64,000 bases of DNA, from contig JAQISU010000096.1 of assembly GCA_029339505.1 (NCBI GenBank), positions 2,961,501-3,025,500 on the forward strand. The letters run 5' to 3'. Of the stretch, positions 46,299 through 57,451 are shown piece after piece. How positions within the stretch are numbered: position 1 is the stretch's first letter; each line of letters begins with the position of its first letter. The DNA is from Unio delphinus. Lineage: Eukaryota > Mollusca > Bivalvia > Unionida > Unionidae. Made by a program: the position numbers and the translations under genes. The notes beneath the pieces are model-generated. The model searched no databases, was not told the origin of the DNA, and worked only from the letters and a program-made list of their open reading frames with translations.

Positions 46299-46441
46299 AT
46301 TTTTATTGAAATCTAGTGGCATCTGTTCCTGTTTTGAAGATACCTCACCAAAATTGTGAGCTGTAGTCACCATAATTACGTAAACTGTTCGGTCTGTCAT
46401 GTAAATTTGTTTACAAAACTTACACCCTAAAATTAACATTT

Positions 46442-46689
46442 AACGTTGTTTTTTTTTATAACCATTTGTTTTTTCTTCTTTCTTAATAAAACGTGTGTAA
46501 TTAAGAAAGAAGAAAAAAAACAAATGGTTATAAAAAAAAACGTTAAACACCATTCTGAAAAACAGAATGGTGTTTAACGTTGTTTTTTTTATAACCATTT
46601 GTTTTTTCTTCTTTCTTAATAAAACGTGTGTAATTAAGAAAGAAGAAAAAACAAATGGTTATAAAAAAACAAGGTTAAACACCATTCTG
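46442..46689. repeat. Tandem pair of long hairpins
   Basis: Two nearly perfect hairpins in a row. Each has arms of about 45 bp that begin AACGTT, run through ATAACCATTTG and close CTTTCTTAAT, around a 12-nt loop AAAACGTGTGTA. Loops are at about 46488-46499 and 46621-46632, in the same orientation, so the hairpins are direct repeats. CAGAATGGTGTTT and AAACACCATTCTG flank the second hairpin on both sides, extending its palindrome to about 127 bp. Between the hairpins, AAACACCATTCTG-AAAAA-CAGAATGGTGTTT forms a third, short hairpin. Confidence 0.92.
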
Positions 46690-47520
46690 TTTTTAATATA
46701 ATCATTAGAATACGTCTTACACATATTTTTTTTTCTAAAGCAAAAGCACGCACACAAGTGTTATTGTAAACTCTTACACACATTTATTTAATCTACTGTC
46801 ACCCAAACAAATTGTTCTGAAATGGGTAACAGTAGATTAGGCAATAGTTTATTAGTCTGCATTGTTTGAGAGATGGTCAGACATAGCTAACATTACTGGT
46901 AAATAAATACAAAACGTAGGACGCCATTTTGGGGTCTGTTATTTTTTGCGGTATGATAAGGACAACGTTAATAAAGACCAACACACATTACATATGAGAA
47001 ATGGTAATTGTTTTCATTCATTCATTCATCAATTTTATACAGAAGATAGTACGATACGTATTGTCAAGTCCCTACATAACATTTTGCTTTGGATCGAAAA
47101 TGTACGAGGTGTCCTGTGTTTCGCAGCACACGCTACCAATAATGTTGCAAAGTTTTCACAAATCTAAGGGTATGGAAAAGATGCAGTATCAAAATGTGCC
47201 TTGTTCTATCGTCAGTCTAAACTGAGAGAAATAGGTCGAACATTGTTACAATTGTTCTGAACGCATGTTTCGCTTTCAGAATTTAGAGTTAACCATAGGC
47301 AGGGTTATACAGTGCAATGTCACTCGCGTCATTCTTGAAAAAGCCTTGTGTTTGTTGCCTTTTGGAAGAAGAATACAAAATTAGGATTGTTTTCATGACA
47401 CATTGCAGTGTGCAAAAATAGGATAAAGCTAAGATACCTGAATTGTACAAGCTGAAGTCAACTCAAGATTTTGTTTCATACAATGATTTACTGATAGAAG
47501 AAAAAATCGTTCTATAATTT
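46690..47520 (+). repeat. Central unit U1 (direct repeat)
   Basis: Collinear with 48086-48870, including TAACATTACTGGTAAATAAA, the CATTTTG(G/A)GGTCTG phrase and the stretch before the (GA)n-bearing arm tip. Contains a private inverted repeat, AATCTACTGT with ACAGTAGATT, at about 46791-46841 that U2 lacks. Confidence 0.88.
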
Positions 47521-47653
47521 TAGGGTGTAAGTTTTGTAAACAAATTTACATGACAGACGGAACAGTTTACGTAATTATGGTGACTACAGCTCACAATTTT
47601 GGTGAGGTATCTTCAAAACAGGAACAGATGCCATTAGATTTCAATAAAAATTG

Positions 47654-47726
<73 letters not shown>

Positions 47727-48037
47727 TTATTCCTACTTTTAAACATATCACGACTCTTTTACGTTTTGTATAGTATATTTTCCTTACGAAATTTCACACA
47801 CATCTCACTGACATACTTATTCCTTTAGGAAATAAACCACTATTGTAAAATATCACAAGAATGAATTGCAGACATAGCCTACTAAAATCATTCTGTCAGA
47901 AACGTTTTGTGAAGTTCTCACAGAATAGTACATCCAAACATGTTTTGGTGTATTTTGCAATAAGACTGACATTTCAACGATGGTGCGATTATTTGTGCAT
48001 AAGTTTTATTGTTTGGAAAGTGACTGTTGGACAGGTG
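47521..48037 (+). repeat. Extra truncated copy of the inner arm end
   Basis: About 515 bp in plus orientation, matching the right arm's inner end from 48871 to about 49380 (and, inverted, the left arm's inner end). It ends abruptly at TTGGACAGGT, and about 50 bp of A-rich linker follow. Confidence 0.88.
47658..47722. repeat. (GA)n microsatellite
   Basis: About 65 bp of GA within the extra arm-tip copy. Confidence 0.95.
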
Positions 48038-48085
48038 TAAGTTTTAGAAAGAAAGAAAGAATAAACAAAGGGTTAAAAAAAACAA

Positions 48086-48870
48086 CGTTAAACACCATTT
48101 TGGGGTCTGTTTTTTTATATAACCATTACAATAAGTCTAACACATATTTTTTTTCTAAAGCAACAGCACGCACACAAATTGTACTGAAATGGGTAACAGT
48201 AGATTGGGCGATATTTTAGCCTGCAGTGTTTGAGAGATGGGCAGACATAGCTAACATTACTGGTAAATAAATACAAAACGTAGGACACCATTTTGAGGTC
48301 TGTTATTTTTTTGCGGTATAATAAGGACAACGTTAATAAAGACCAACACACATTACATATGAGAAATGGTAATTGTTTTCATTCATCAATTTTATAAGAA
48401 GATAGTGCGATACGTATTGTCAATTGCCTACATAACATTTTGCTGTGGATCGAAAATGTACGAGGTGTCCTGTGTTTCGCAGCACACGCTACCAACAATG
48501 TTGCAAAGTTTTCACAAATCTAAGGGTATGGAAAAGATGCAGTATCAAAATGTGCCTTGTTCTATCGTCAGTCTAAACTAAGAGAAATAGGTCGAACATT
48601 GTTACAATTGTTCTGAACGCATGTTTCGCTTTCAGAATTTAGAGTTAACCATAGGCAGGGTTATACAGTGCAATGTCACTCGCGTCATTCCTGAAAAAGG
48701 CCTGTGTTTGTTGCCTTTTGGAAGAAGAATAAAAAATTAGGATTGTTTTCATGACACATTGCAGTGTGCAAAAATAGGATAAAGCTAAGATACCTGAATT
48801 GTACAAGCTGAAGTCAACTCAAGATTTTGTTTCATACAATGATTTACTGATAGAAGAAAAAAATCGTTCT
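48086..48870 (+). repeat. Central unit U2 (direct repeat)
   Basis: Second copy of U1, starting ACGTTAAACACCATTTTGGG, which shares AACGTTAAACACCATT with the hairpin flanks. It leads directly into the right arm. Confidence 0.88.
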
Positions 48871-48985
48871 ATAAGTTTACATGACAGACGGAACAGTTTA
48901 CGTAATTATGGTGACTACAGCTCACAATTTTGGAGAGGTATCTTCAAAACAGGAACAGATGCCATTAGATTTCAATATAAATTAC

Positions 48986-48988
<3 letters not shown>

Positions 48989-49070
<82 letters not shown>
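48989..49070. repeat. (GA)n microsatellite
   Basis: About 82 bp of GA near the inner end of the right arm, longer than the tract at 47.66 kb. Confidence 0.95.
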
Positions 49071-49073
<3 letters not shown>

Positions 49074-51412
49074 TTATTCCTACTTTTAAACATATCACGA
49101 CTCTTTTACGTTTTGTATAGTATATTTTCCTTACGAAATTTCACACACATCTCACTGACATACTTATTCCTTTAGGAAATAAACCACTATTGTAAAATAT
49201 CACAAGAATGAATTGCAGACATAGCCTACTAAAATCATTCTGTCAGAAACGTTTTGTGAAGTTCTCACAGAATAGTACATCCAAACATGTTTTGGTGTAT
49301 TTCGCAATAAGACTGACATTTCAACGATGGTGCGATTATTTGTGCATAAGTTTTATTGTTTGGAAAGTGACTAGTGGACAGGTACAGAAATATACGCCTT
49401 ATCTTCTCGCTGCTCATGAGAATAACAACTGAAGCCGAGTTGAACACAAGGCTGTGGAAAATATCGGTTTGCCAATGAAATCACTTACAATGAGTGACAC
49501 ATTGTTGGGTTCGAAATTCAAGGTAGATATTGTAGTGATCAGGCACAGAAAAAAAAAACACGTCTTATCTTGTCACTGTACTAAGAACGAGTGAGGGCAT
49601 TTCGAAGCTAAGGGGGTAGAAAAAAGTGTAGCCAATACATTGCTTCTAACGACTGACGCATTGTTTTGCCTAGGCTCATGCATTGATTCATTTGTAGCGC
49701 AGACAGACTGGAGTGTAAACTTACAATCCCTTTGTTGCGCATCGTACCATTTCTTCATGACACATCAACCACTTAACTGTGCAATTATTGTTCGAGTTTT
49801 AAAACTGACCAAGAAAATACTTTCTCACTTTGACATAAACATATTCGCCTAGGTAGAGAGAAATAATATAGTACTAAGTGGTAAATTTTGTCAAACTAGT
49901 GAATTTGGGGTTTGTATAAAGTAAATAAACTAAAGTACAGTGAACATGAAGGATGATAACCCAAACTGTCTGTCCAGAGATGCATGTATTTACATCAGAA
50001 GAAATGTGTTATCTAAAACAAAAAGATATAAGGCAAGCATGATTAGAATGAACACAGAGTGCAAACTTTTGTAACAAAGGTATGTTTTCCTTCACGTCTG
50101 CGCAACTTTAAGTTTCAATCCTCTTGCAAAACAAACTTGGTACGTTTTGTAGAGCTTGAAATAATAAAAATATGAACAAACTTAAGCCCTTTGCTATATA
50201 TATTTTCTTTTTGCAGCAATAGACTAAACAAAATATATACCGTTACAGCAATAAACAATCTTACATCTTCTATAAAAGAAAAAATACATTAAAGAATAGA
50301 ATTGAAGATAAACGATGACTAACACCCCAAAAAACAAACAACCGAATTTAACAAAGGCAATGACGTGTAGAAATGTCTTTCACTTGGAGAAGGCATTGAA
50401 TGTAATCTGACATGCACAAGAAAAAAGTTATAAAGAGAGAATTTTTAATTCAAAATTTAATTTTGTTCCATATTGTTTGTGTTTTTAGAGAACATACCCA
50501 AACACTAATAAAGGGTGGAACGGGGAAGATACACATAATTTTTGTTGTTGGTATTTCGGAAACAATGGTGTGATATTCCTACAGTTCTTAGCCAGCTCTG
50601 TATGTTGGGCCGAATCTGTGGGATATCCACAAACATGGAAGTGCAGATTCATGTCATATTGCAAGTGTGTGCGTGTTTTGTATAATGGTAAAAAAATCTG
50701 ATAGTAATTTTTTCTTGACACTTATGAAGTGAAGTGTCTGTGCAAGTGTCAAAAGCTATAGTCACATAACTTTTGTACGACTTGCACACATTTACACTTT
50801 AGAAAATGTGAAGTATCACAAGTTATTATCACAAACAGAACTGGAACATAAGTTCTTGACAGTTGTTGTTTATACACCTCCGCTCAACTTCACAACTTAA
50901 CTTACTCTGACTCATGCTTTGGTCTTATGAAAGATCGAAGTTGTAGTTGCAGCAACAGTAGTAAGAGCAAGAGGAGACATCGTCGCTGTTGTCAAAAAAG
51001 GGGTAGTTCTTTTAAAAATGGGTTTATTATTTTTTTTAAAATATCAAATGAAAAAAGACGTGTGTTAAATCAGGGTTGGTAGATATCGCGGTCAACAGCA
51101 AAGTAGAAGTGACAAAGAGAATGAGACATCGTAGTCAAGTAGCGTTGTTTTCTAGATGGAGTACGTACGTGTTCTAACAGTACAGTATAGTCTCTGGAGC
51201 TCTTATGACACCAAATGTCTAGTTTTTTTCCTTTTCTTGCAACCTTTTTCTTTTCGTGGTAGGATTTGAATCGAAGGGTCGTCAAGATGCATGAGGTGTT
51301 TCAGACTTACTATTGTCGTTTGCATAAGTCATCCAGGGCTTCCAAACTGTTGGACTTTCACTTGTCCTTGTGAAATATACCAAGTCATTATCATAACTAG
51401 AGGTACATAGGG
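49071..51412. other. 5' flank of right PolB, no firm gene
   Basis: Mirror of 43889-46226, with the same small unrecognised open frames (49640-49852 plus, 50485-50721 minus). Confidence 0.5.
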
Positions 51413-51423
51413 ATATATATAAA
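51413..51423 (+). promoter_or_regulatory. TATA box of the right PolB copy
   Basis: ATATATATAAA about 45 bp upstream of the PolB ATG at 51468, matching the mirror site in the left arm. Confidence 0.5.
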
Positions 51424-51467
51424 GAGAAATCGAACATAGTTAAATCATTTCTGAATCTGTAATTGAG

Positions 51468-54400
51468 ATGAAACGATCGCACGATTTCAGTGAGAGAGAA
51501 GAAGAAGGCAAAAGGCAGCGACGTAACGTATCGCCTCAAACACGTAAAGAAGTATTTGCTCAAATTGAAGACATCAGCGAACCTGAACCGATACCTTCCA
51601 TGTCTGCGGCCAGACCGAGAGAGCATATTCCAAACCAAAGTCCACCAGTATCACCCGAAAAGTATTACCACATTCGAGAGACGGAAAAACGCTCCTCTAG
51701 AAAAATTAGAACTACAGCCTACAGGTACACGGTGAAAATTAAAAATTTCAAGTCGGAAGTACCTTTGGAGAAAGCAGAAGGGCTCATCGCCGATTTGTGG
51801 GACTCTTTGTTAACCTCACTGAAATTACGATGCCAATGCAAAGAAGACGATCGCTTGACACTTTCCATTCATCACGACGGTTTGAAGTCTCCTGTTTGGA
51901 TCGAGTTTAGCAGTCCATCAGAATTGACACCTTCCAAAGTCATCGACAAGATTCAACATGTGCAACAATCCAAAGACAAGTTTCACATCGCCGACGGAAA
52001 AGCCACACTGTTCATGACCCACGTGTCTCTTCCCCAGGGGACAGGACGCAAAAAAGTATTATTGGTCGACAACCTTCGCAACACCAAACTAAGCCTCGTC
52101 CGAATTAACAATCCTCAAGACCAGATGTGTTTAGCCCGTGCTGTCGTCGTGGGACGAACGTATGCCAACAAGAACGATACGGCAGAATGGAAAAGAGCCT
52201 GGAAAACTATTCGACAATCGGACCGAGCCAAACAAAGAAGTGAAACAGAACTCCTGTTACAGCAAGCGGGGATATCCAAAGACACCCCTTGCGGCATTCC
52301 AGAAATGCAAAAATTGCATGACGTCTTGACTCCACGTTACACCTTGAAAGTGCACCCTCAAGAAGTACGTGGACCTCTTTTGTTTCGAGGCCACGATTTC
52401 AAAGACGGAAAATACATTCACGTCTATCATCACGATGAGCATTTTGATACCATTACCAGTATCACTGGATTCCTGGGATACAGTTACTACTGTGAAAAAT
52501 GTGACTATGGTTATAACAATTGAGAACAACACAAGTATTGTGGATCAAAATGTGAGGGATGTTTGGCCTCTAAACCTTGTCTGGACAAAGGAAAAGAAAG
52601 AGTGCATTGCCCTGTTTGTCAGCGCACTTTTGTCAGTCCTACCTGTTACCAACAACATTTGAAGATGCAAGGTTCACAGCAGAGAAATGCTTGTCAACTC
52701 CTGAGATTGTGCGCTACTTGTGGACAAGGCATACGTACCAATAGTGCCAAGTTTCACGTTTGTCGAGGTAAGAAACGATGTCACATTTGTCGCCAAATCG
52801 TGGATTCGGAACACGAATGCTTCATTCAAAAATACCAACCCCAATCAGAAGATACCCAGAAGAAAGGAAATTTTATCTTTTTTGATTTCGAATGCATGCA
52901 AGAGACCGGTATTCACATTCCCAATTTCTGCGTGGCTCATCGAGCGTGCGAGCAGTGTATCCAAGAGCCCATCTTTAGTCATTGCCCTCACTGTAGCAAG
53001 ATTCCAGGAGAACGTGAAAAAATATTTCGAGGGTCAAACACCTTGGTCAATTTTGCCCAATGGATCTTAAACCCCATCGACGAGACGTGGAGTCCAGAAG
53101 ACATCGAACGTTACGGAGATTGTCATCGCCATACCACGGTAATTGCTCACAATTTCTCGGGATACAATGGGCAATTTCTGCTCAGATACTATACGGAACA
53201 AAGTACCGAACGTCCTAAAGTGACTTTGAACGGAGCCAAAATCATTTACATGCAAGTAGGACAAGTGCAGTTTAAAGATTCGATGAGTTACTTGGCCATG
53301 CCATTGAGTCGCATGCCTAAAACGTTTGGTATGCCAGAAATGGCTAAAGGTTATTTTCCACACTTTTTCAATACCGAAGCCAATCAACATACCGTTCTAC
53401 CCCATTTGCCCGAGGCTCACTATTACGACCCCGACAACATGCGTACCGAACAACGAGAAGCTTTCTTCGCTTGGTACCAGACTCACGCCTCGGACCCCTT
53501 TGACTTTCAAGAAGAAATGTTAAAGTATTGTCGATCTGACGTGGACATTTTACGACGTTGTTGTGGAAAATTTCGAGAATTCTTCATGGAGCACGGAGGG
53601 ATCGATCCTTTGAAAGAAGCTTGTACCATAGCCAAAGCGTGTTCTTTAGTGTACCGCCATCGATTCATGCCCGAAAACACACTGGCTGTCATCAGTCCTC
53701 AAACGACGAACTTTGTAAAACGTCAATACTCGGTCAAAGCCCTACGCTGGCTCCATTATTTGTGTGACAAGGAAAACAATCGGATCCAACACGCCCGCAA
53801 CGGAGGAGGCGAAAAGACCATCGGAACGTATTCGATGGATGGTTGGGACTTAGAAAACCCTCAAATCGTGTACGAGTTTTACGGATGCTTATTTCACGGA
53901 TGTCCTATGTGCTACCCTCAGCGTGACACCAAAAATCAGTTTTTACAACGGACTATGGAAGATTTGTACCAGACAACTTGTCAACGACGTTTGAAGTTAG
54001 AACAGCAAGGATACCAGGTGGTGGAAATGTGGGAACACGAGTACGATCAGCGTTTGAAAACCGATCCCGAGTTTAACCGCATCGTAGAAAGTTACAAGTT
54101 GGTGGACCCATTGAACCCTCGGGATAGTTTGTACGGAGGACGGACGAATGCCACTTGTTTGATGTACCAAGCGGACGAGGAGAAGGGAGAAGAAATCAAA
54201 TACTTGGACGTGTGTTCGCTGTATCCTTACGTGTGCAAATATTGTCACTTTCCCGTAGGGCATCCAGAATTGATGACAGAACACATTGACCTGGACCACA
54301 TTCGTCAGTACGAAGGATTAATCAAGTGCAAAGTCTTACCTCCCACAGACTTGTACCATCCCGTTTTACCTCACCATTGCCAAGGAAAACTGATGTTTCC

Positions 54401-55535
54401 TTTGTGTCGCACTTGTGCCGAAATGTGCATCCAAGACCAACCTTGTCAGCACAGCCAGGAAGAACGTGCCTTGACAGGAACGTGGGTTAGCGTGAAATTG
54501 TTTAAAGCTCTGGACCTGGGATACCAACTGTTAGAAGTGTACGAAATTTATCACTTTCCCAAGACACAACAATACCGCAAGGGCGACGAGACACAGAAAG
54601 GTATTTTTGCAGACTACGTGGATGCCTTTTTAAAACTAAAACAAGAAGCTAGTGGCTATCCTTCCTGGTGTCACACTCCCGAAGACCAAAAGAAATTCAA
54701 AGAAAAATATAGGGAGCAGGAAGGTATCACTTTAGACCACATCGAGAAAAACGAAGGAAGACGATCGTTTGCCAAAGTGATGTTAAATTGCTTGTGGGGT
54801 AAAATGGCACAACGACCGTCTTTACCCATGACGGAGTATTTGTCTGAATATTCTAGCTACTTCCAGATGATTCACGACAAAACCAAAGTCATCAAACACG
54901 TTGACGTCATTCGTGAGGACTTGATCTTAGTCAATTACGAAGAAGAACTAGACTTTGTAGAAGCCGACAAATTTGGAAATGTCATCATTGCGGCTTACGT
55001 GACAGCCCATGCTCGCTTAAAATTGTACGAAGTGTTAGAACTCCTAGGAGATCGTGTGCTGTATTTTGACACGGACAGTTGCATCTACATTCACCGACCG
55101 AACCAGTGTAACCCTGTTATCGAAGGAGACCGTTTAGGAGCCTGGACCGATGAACATCCCGACGACAAGATTCTATGTTTTGCAAGTGGCGGTCCTAAAA
55201 ATTACGGCTACGAATACCGAGACCCACAAGGAGAAATGCACACCGAATGTAAAGTGAAAGGATTGACTCTCAATTATCGCACCAGTCGAGTGGTGAACTT
55301 TGACGTGCTTCAAGAAGCCTTACAGTCTGGACAGGATGAAACGTTTAAAGTGACCACCCACGAGCCGCACAAGATTGTCCGTTTACCCACACACCAAATC
55401 GTTAGCCGACCTTTGGAAAAAGTCTATCAAATCGTGTACGAAAAAAGAGTACGACTTCCCAATCACTTCACTCCACCGTATGGTCACGTCGAGATTGGGC
55501 AGCATATAAAAAGGGACATCGTCCAAGACCAATAG
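51468..55535 (+). pseudogene. Family-B DNA polymerase, right copy, nonsense-interrupted
   Basis: Same gene as the left copy, 1,355 codons from ATG 51468 in a single frame, interrupted once by TGA at 52521-52523 (residue 352; the left arm has CGA, so a CpG-type C-to-T change). Residue map: basic N-terminus 1-30; Cys/His clusters about 345-455 (CPVCQRTFVSPTCYQQH is C2H2-like); ExoI Asp473/Glu475 (FDFEC); ExoII about 561-572; ExoIII YCRSD 687-691; Vsr-like insertion about 795-860 (GCLFHGCPMCY, then MWEHEYD); motif A about 912-920; motif B about 1103-1112; motif C Asp1201/Asp1203 (DTDS). At 567 the ExoII Asp is Asn (GYNGQF against GYDGQF on the left), which should impair proofreading. A possible AATAAA signal is at 55989. 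Its role would be replication of the element; the protein-primed mode is inferred from family resemblance. Confidence 0.92.
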
Positions 55536-56438
55536 TTCATTGTGACTAACACTGCCAAGCGAGAAGGATGAATCATTTCACACACCAAGTATCGAGCGTA
55601 AGAATGAAAAGGGGTACGTAATGGGAAACATCTACGCTGGGACACAAGCAATGGCTGACCAGATTTTAAACAATGTGTGTGACGGATATAGAAAGCAACA
55701 TGAACTTTCTCCTATTTGATTGTTTGTTACTTGTTTTGGTCTAGCTTTTTTCTTAAAAATGAATATTAATTGTTGTATGAAAAGTGTCATTCTTATATTA
55801 AATGCTTATGTATTGTATGTAATGTTGGGTCTTTTTTTGAAGGCATAAACTTTAATTTTAAAAGTATTTTTTCTAGATCCAAGAAATAGATAACATGTGA
55901 ATAGATTTGTTCCATGTCCATATTTGAATGTTTTAAATGGATAGTGCTTAGACTAAAGCACAGGCCAGAGAGCCCATGTATATACTTGAATAAATGTTTT
56001 GAGCCCATATCGTAGACTTTTATTATCTGTGGGTATTTATTTAGAAAATCTCTGCCCTCTTTTCTGTGTGTTTCGATGTGTATTTGTTTCTTTATGTATA
56101 TCTATGTTTGTCCCTATCAGCCCTTTGTCCGTACACGTACATTTTACCCTATCAATAGTTTTGACCCTATAAACACAATGGAGTCACCAATGTTCAATTC
56201 CCTTCGAACTCCAGGTGACATTCCCATGTTAAATTCCCATTAACACTAATTCTGATAAACCCATTTTTAACGTTAAGGTCCCAATGACACTAAAGTGACC
56301 CAATCCTTGTCGCTATGTTCAATTCCCCATTCTCTCCATTTTACATTTCCCCATGTTAAATTCCCCTTGAGGCTAGATGTGCCTAAGCCCTTTTTGACTG
56401 GATTTCCCATTGAGACTAGAATGCCCCCATATACTACT
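55536..56438 (+). other. 3' flank of right PolB and element tip
   Basis: Contains short frames only: 55621-55719 encodes 32 residues starting MGNIYAGTQAMADQ, and its left-arm equivalent is at about 39582-39680. The left arm's 17-nt insertion lies just upstream of this frame. The tip has repeated TTCCC(A/C)-rich phrases (AATTCCCATT, AATTCCCCAT) and ends ATGCCCCCATATACTACT. Confidence 0.5.
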
Positions 56439-56444
56439 CACAGC
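56439..56444. repeat. Target-site duplication, right (CACAGC)
   Basis: Exact copy of 38842-38847, directly after the element's last base. Confidence 0.85.
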
Positions 56445-56916
56445 TATTACTGTCATAAGAGTTCATACAATTTCTAATCAATAATGCAACATTGAGTTTT
56501 AATTACATTTTTGCTGGCTTCAAAGATCCCGATTTGATACCTGTTTTTAATAGGTATTTAAGAGAGGTACTCTAAGGTTTGGAAATTATAGGATTTTATC
56601 TCATCTCATGATTACTCTGTTATATTCCACGTAGTTTTTTCCTAACGTTTTTCTAAAATTTTTTTTACAGACTTTACTATATTTATTTATGAGACCCAGA
56701 ATGTTATATATTTATTAATCTTTTCCTAAATTGGTTCAAAAGACTTTATTTACTTACCTTTAAATCCATGCATTTCAATGATTTGCAGAATGTTTTAATT
56801 CAACCTCAAATTATATGCTATATTACTCAATACTTTTCAGAACATATCAAAAACCTGTATTATCTCATTTGCGACAAAGTGTAAAAAATAGTCATTAAAA
56901 ATTGAATCTGTAAGTA
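56445..56916. other. No gene seen
   Basis: AT-rich flank of the element. An acceptor-like TTTTTTTTACAG at about 56670 is followed by only a short frame and was not taken as an exon. Confidence 0.5.
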
Positions 56917-57451
56917 GCAATCCTAAATTATTCATATATAAATTCGTTGCATTCTCGTTCCTCTTATAGATGTTTGTCCTAAAATGTATATGATCCAAAG
57001 CAGTTTTATTTTCATTTGATAATTGGTTGAAAACTCAATCAATATATGATCTGATTGAGTTCTCGTTTTTTCAGTGTTCCATTCAACATGTTATAATAAT
57101 TATTACGACTTTATTTTGCAATCTGCAAGGATCCTTTTCCGTCAGCAAGACATGGAAAAAAAGTCCTTGTTCATCCCATCGACTCGACCGTTTAAACGTT
57201 GAATACTAAATGTAAAGCAAACAGACTCAATGCTTTACCAACTCCATTCACCTCAGTATTTTTCGATTCTCTAAGCTTATCAAAGTTATTAGCTATTTAT
57301 GTGCTAAAGGATGTCGCATAATAGACTCAGATCTGTATGTCTGCACCTATCTTTACCACTACATAACACAGTAGACAGAAAAGCTGTAGTTAGTTTAGAC
57401 TATTTTTAATTCAGTAGGTTTTCCATCGAGAATTTACCTCGTGTGTTTCAG

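Larger units (their letters stand above)
38848..46437 (-). repeat. Left arm of the giant inverted repeat
   Basis: Mirror image of 48871-56438. Order from the outer tip: T/A-rich tip with repeated GGGAATTTAACATGG phrases, 3' flank of PolB, PolB on the minus strand, 2.4 kb of AT-rich 5' flank, (CT)n, and an inner border at TTACACCCTAAAATTAA. It carries a 17-nt insertion near 39680-39699 that the right arm lacks. Confidence 0.93.
38848..56438. mobile_element. Palindromic Polinton/adintovirus-like element with two PolB copies
   Basis: 17.6 kb. The left end reads AGTAGTATATGGGGGCA and the right end is its inverse (TGCCCCCATATACTACT). A perfect 6-bp duplication, CACAGC, flanks both ends. Arms of about 7.6 kb are inverted copies that differ by scattered substitutions and small indels, and each holds one PolB gene pointing outward. 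The middle 2.4 kb is asymmetric, with hairpins, duplicated segments and an extra arm-tip copy. Base composition of the polymerase is clearly richer in GC than the host DNA. AG termini, a 6-bp duplication and PolB match the published hallmarks of Polintons (recall). Unlike complete Polintons there is no visible integrase, ATPase, protease or capsid gene, so mobilisation would need functions in trans. Confidence 0.85.
48871..56438 (+). repeat. Right arm of the giant inverted repeat
   Basis: Plus-strand mirror of 38848-46437. Ends exactly at CATATACTACT before the CACAGC duplication. Confidence 0.93.

Noticed and set aside
47550..49089. Arg-Glu repeat proteins across the (GA)n tracts
   Set aside because: Translations of the GA microsatellite.
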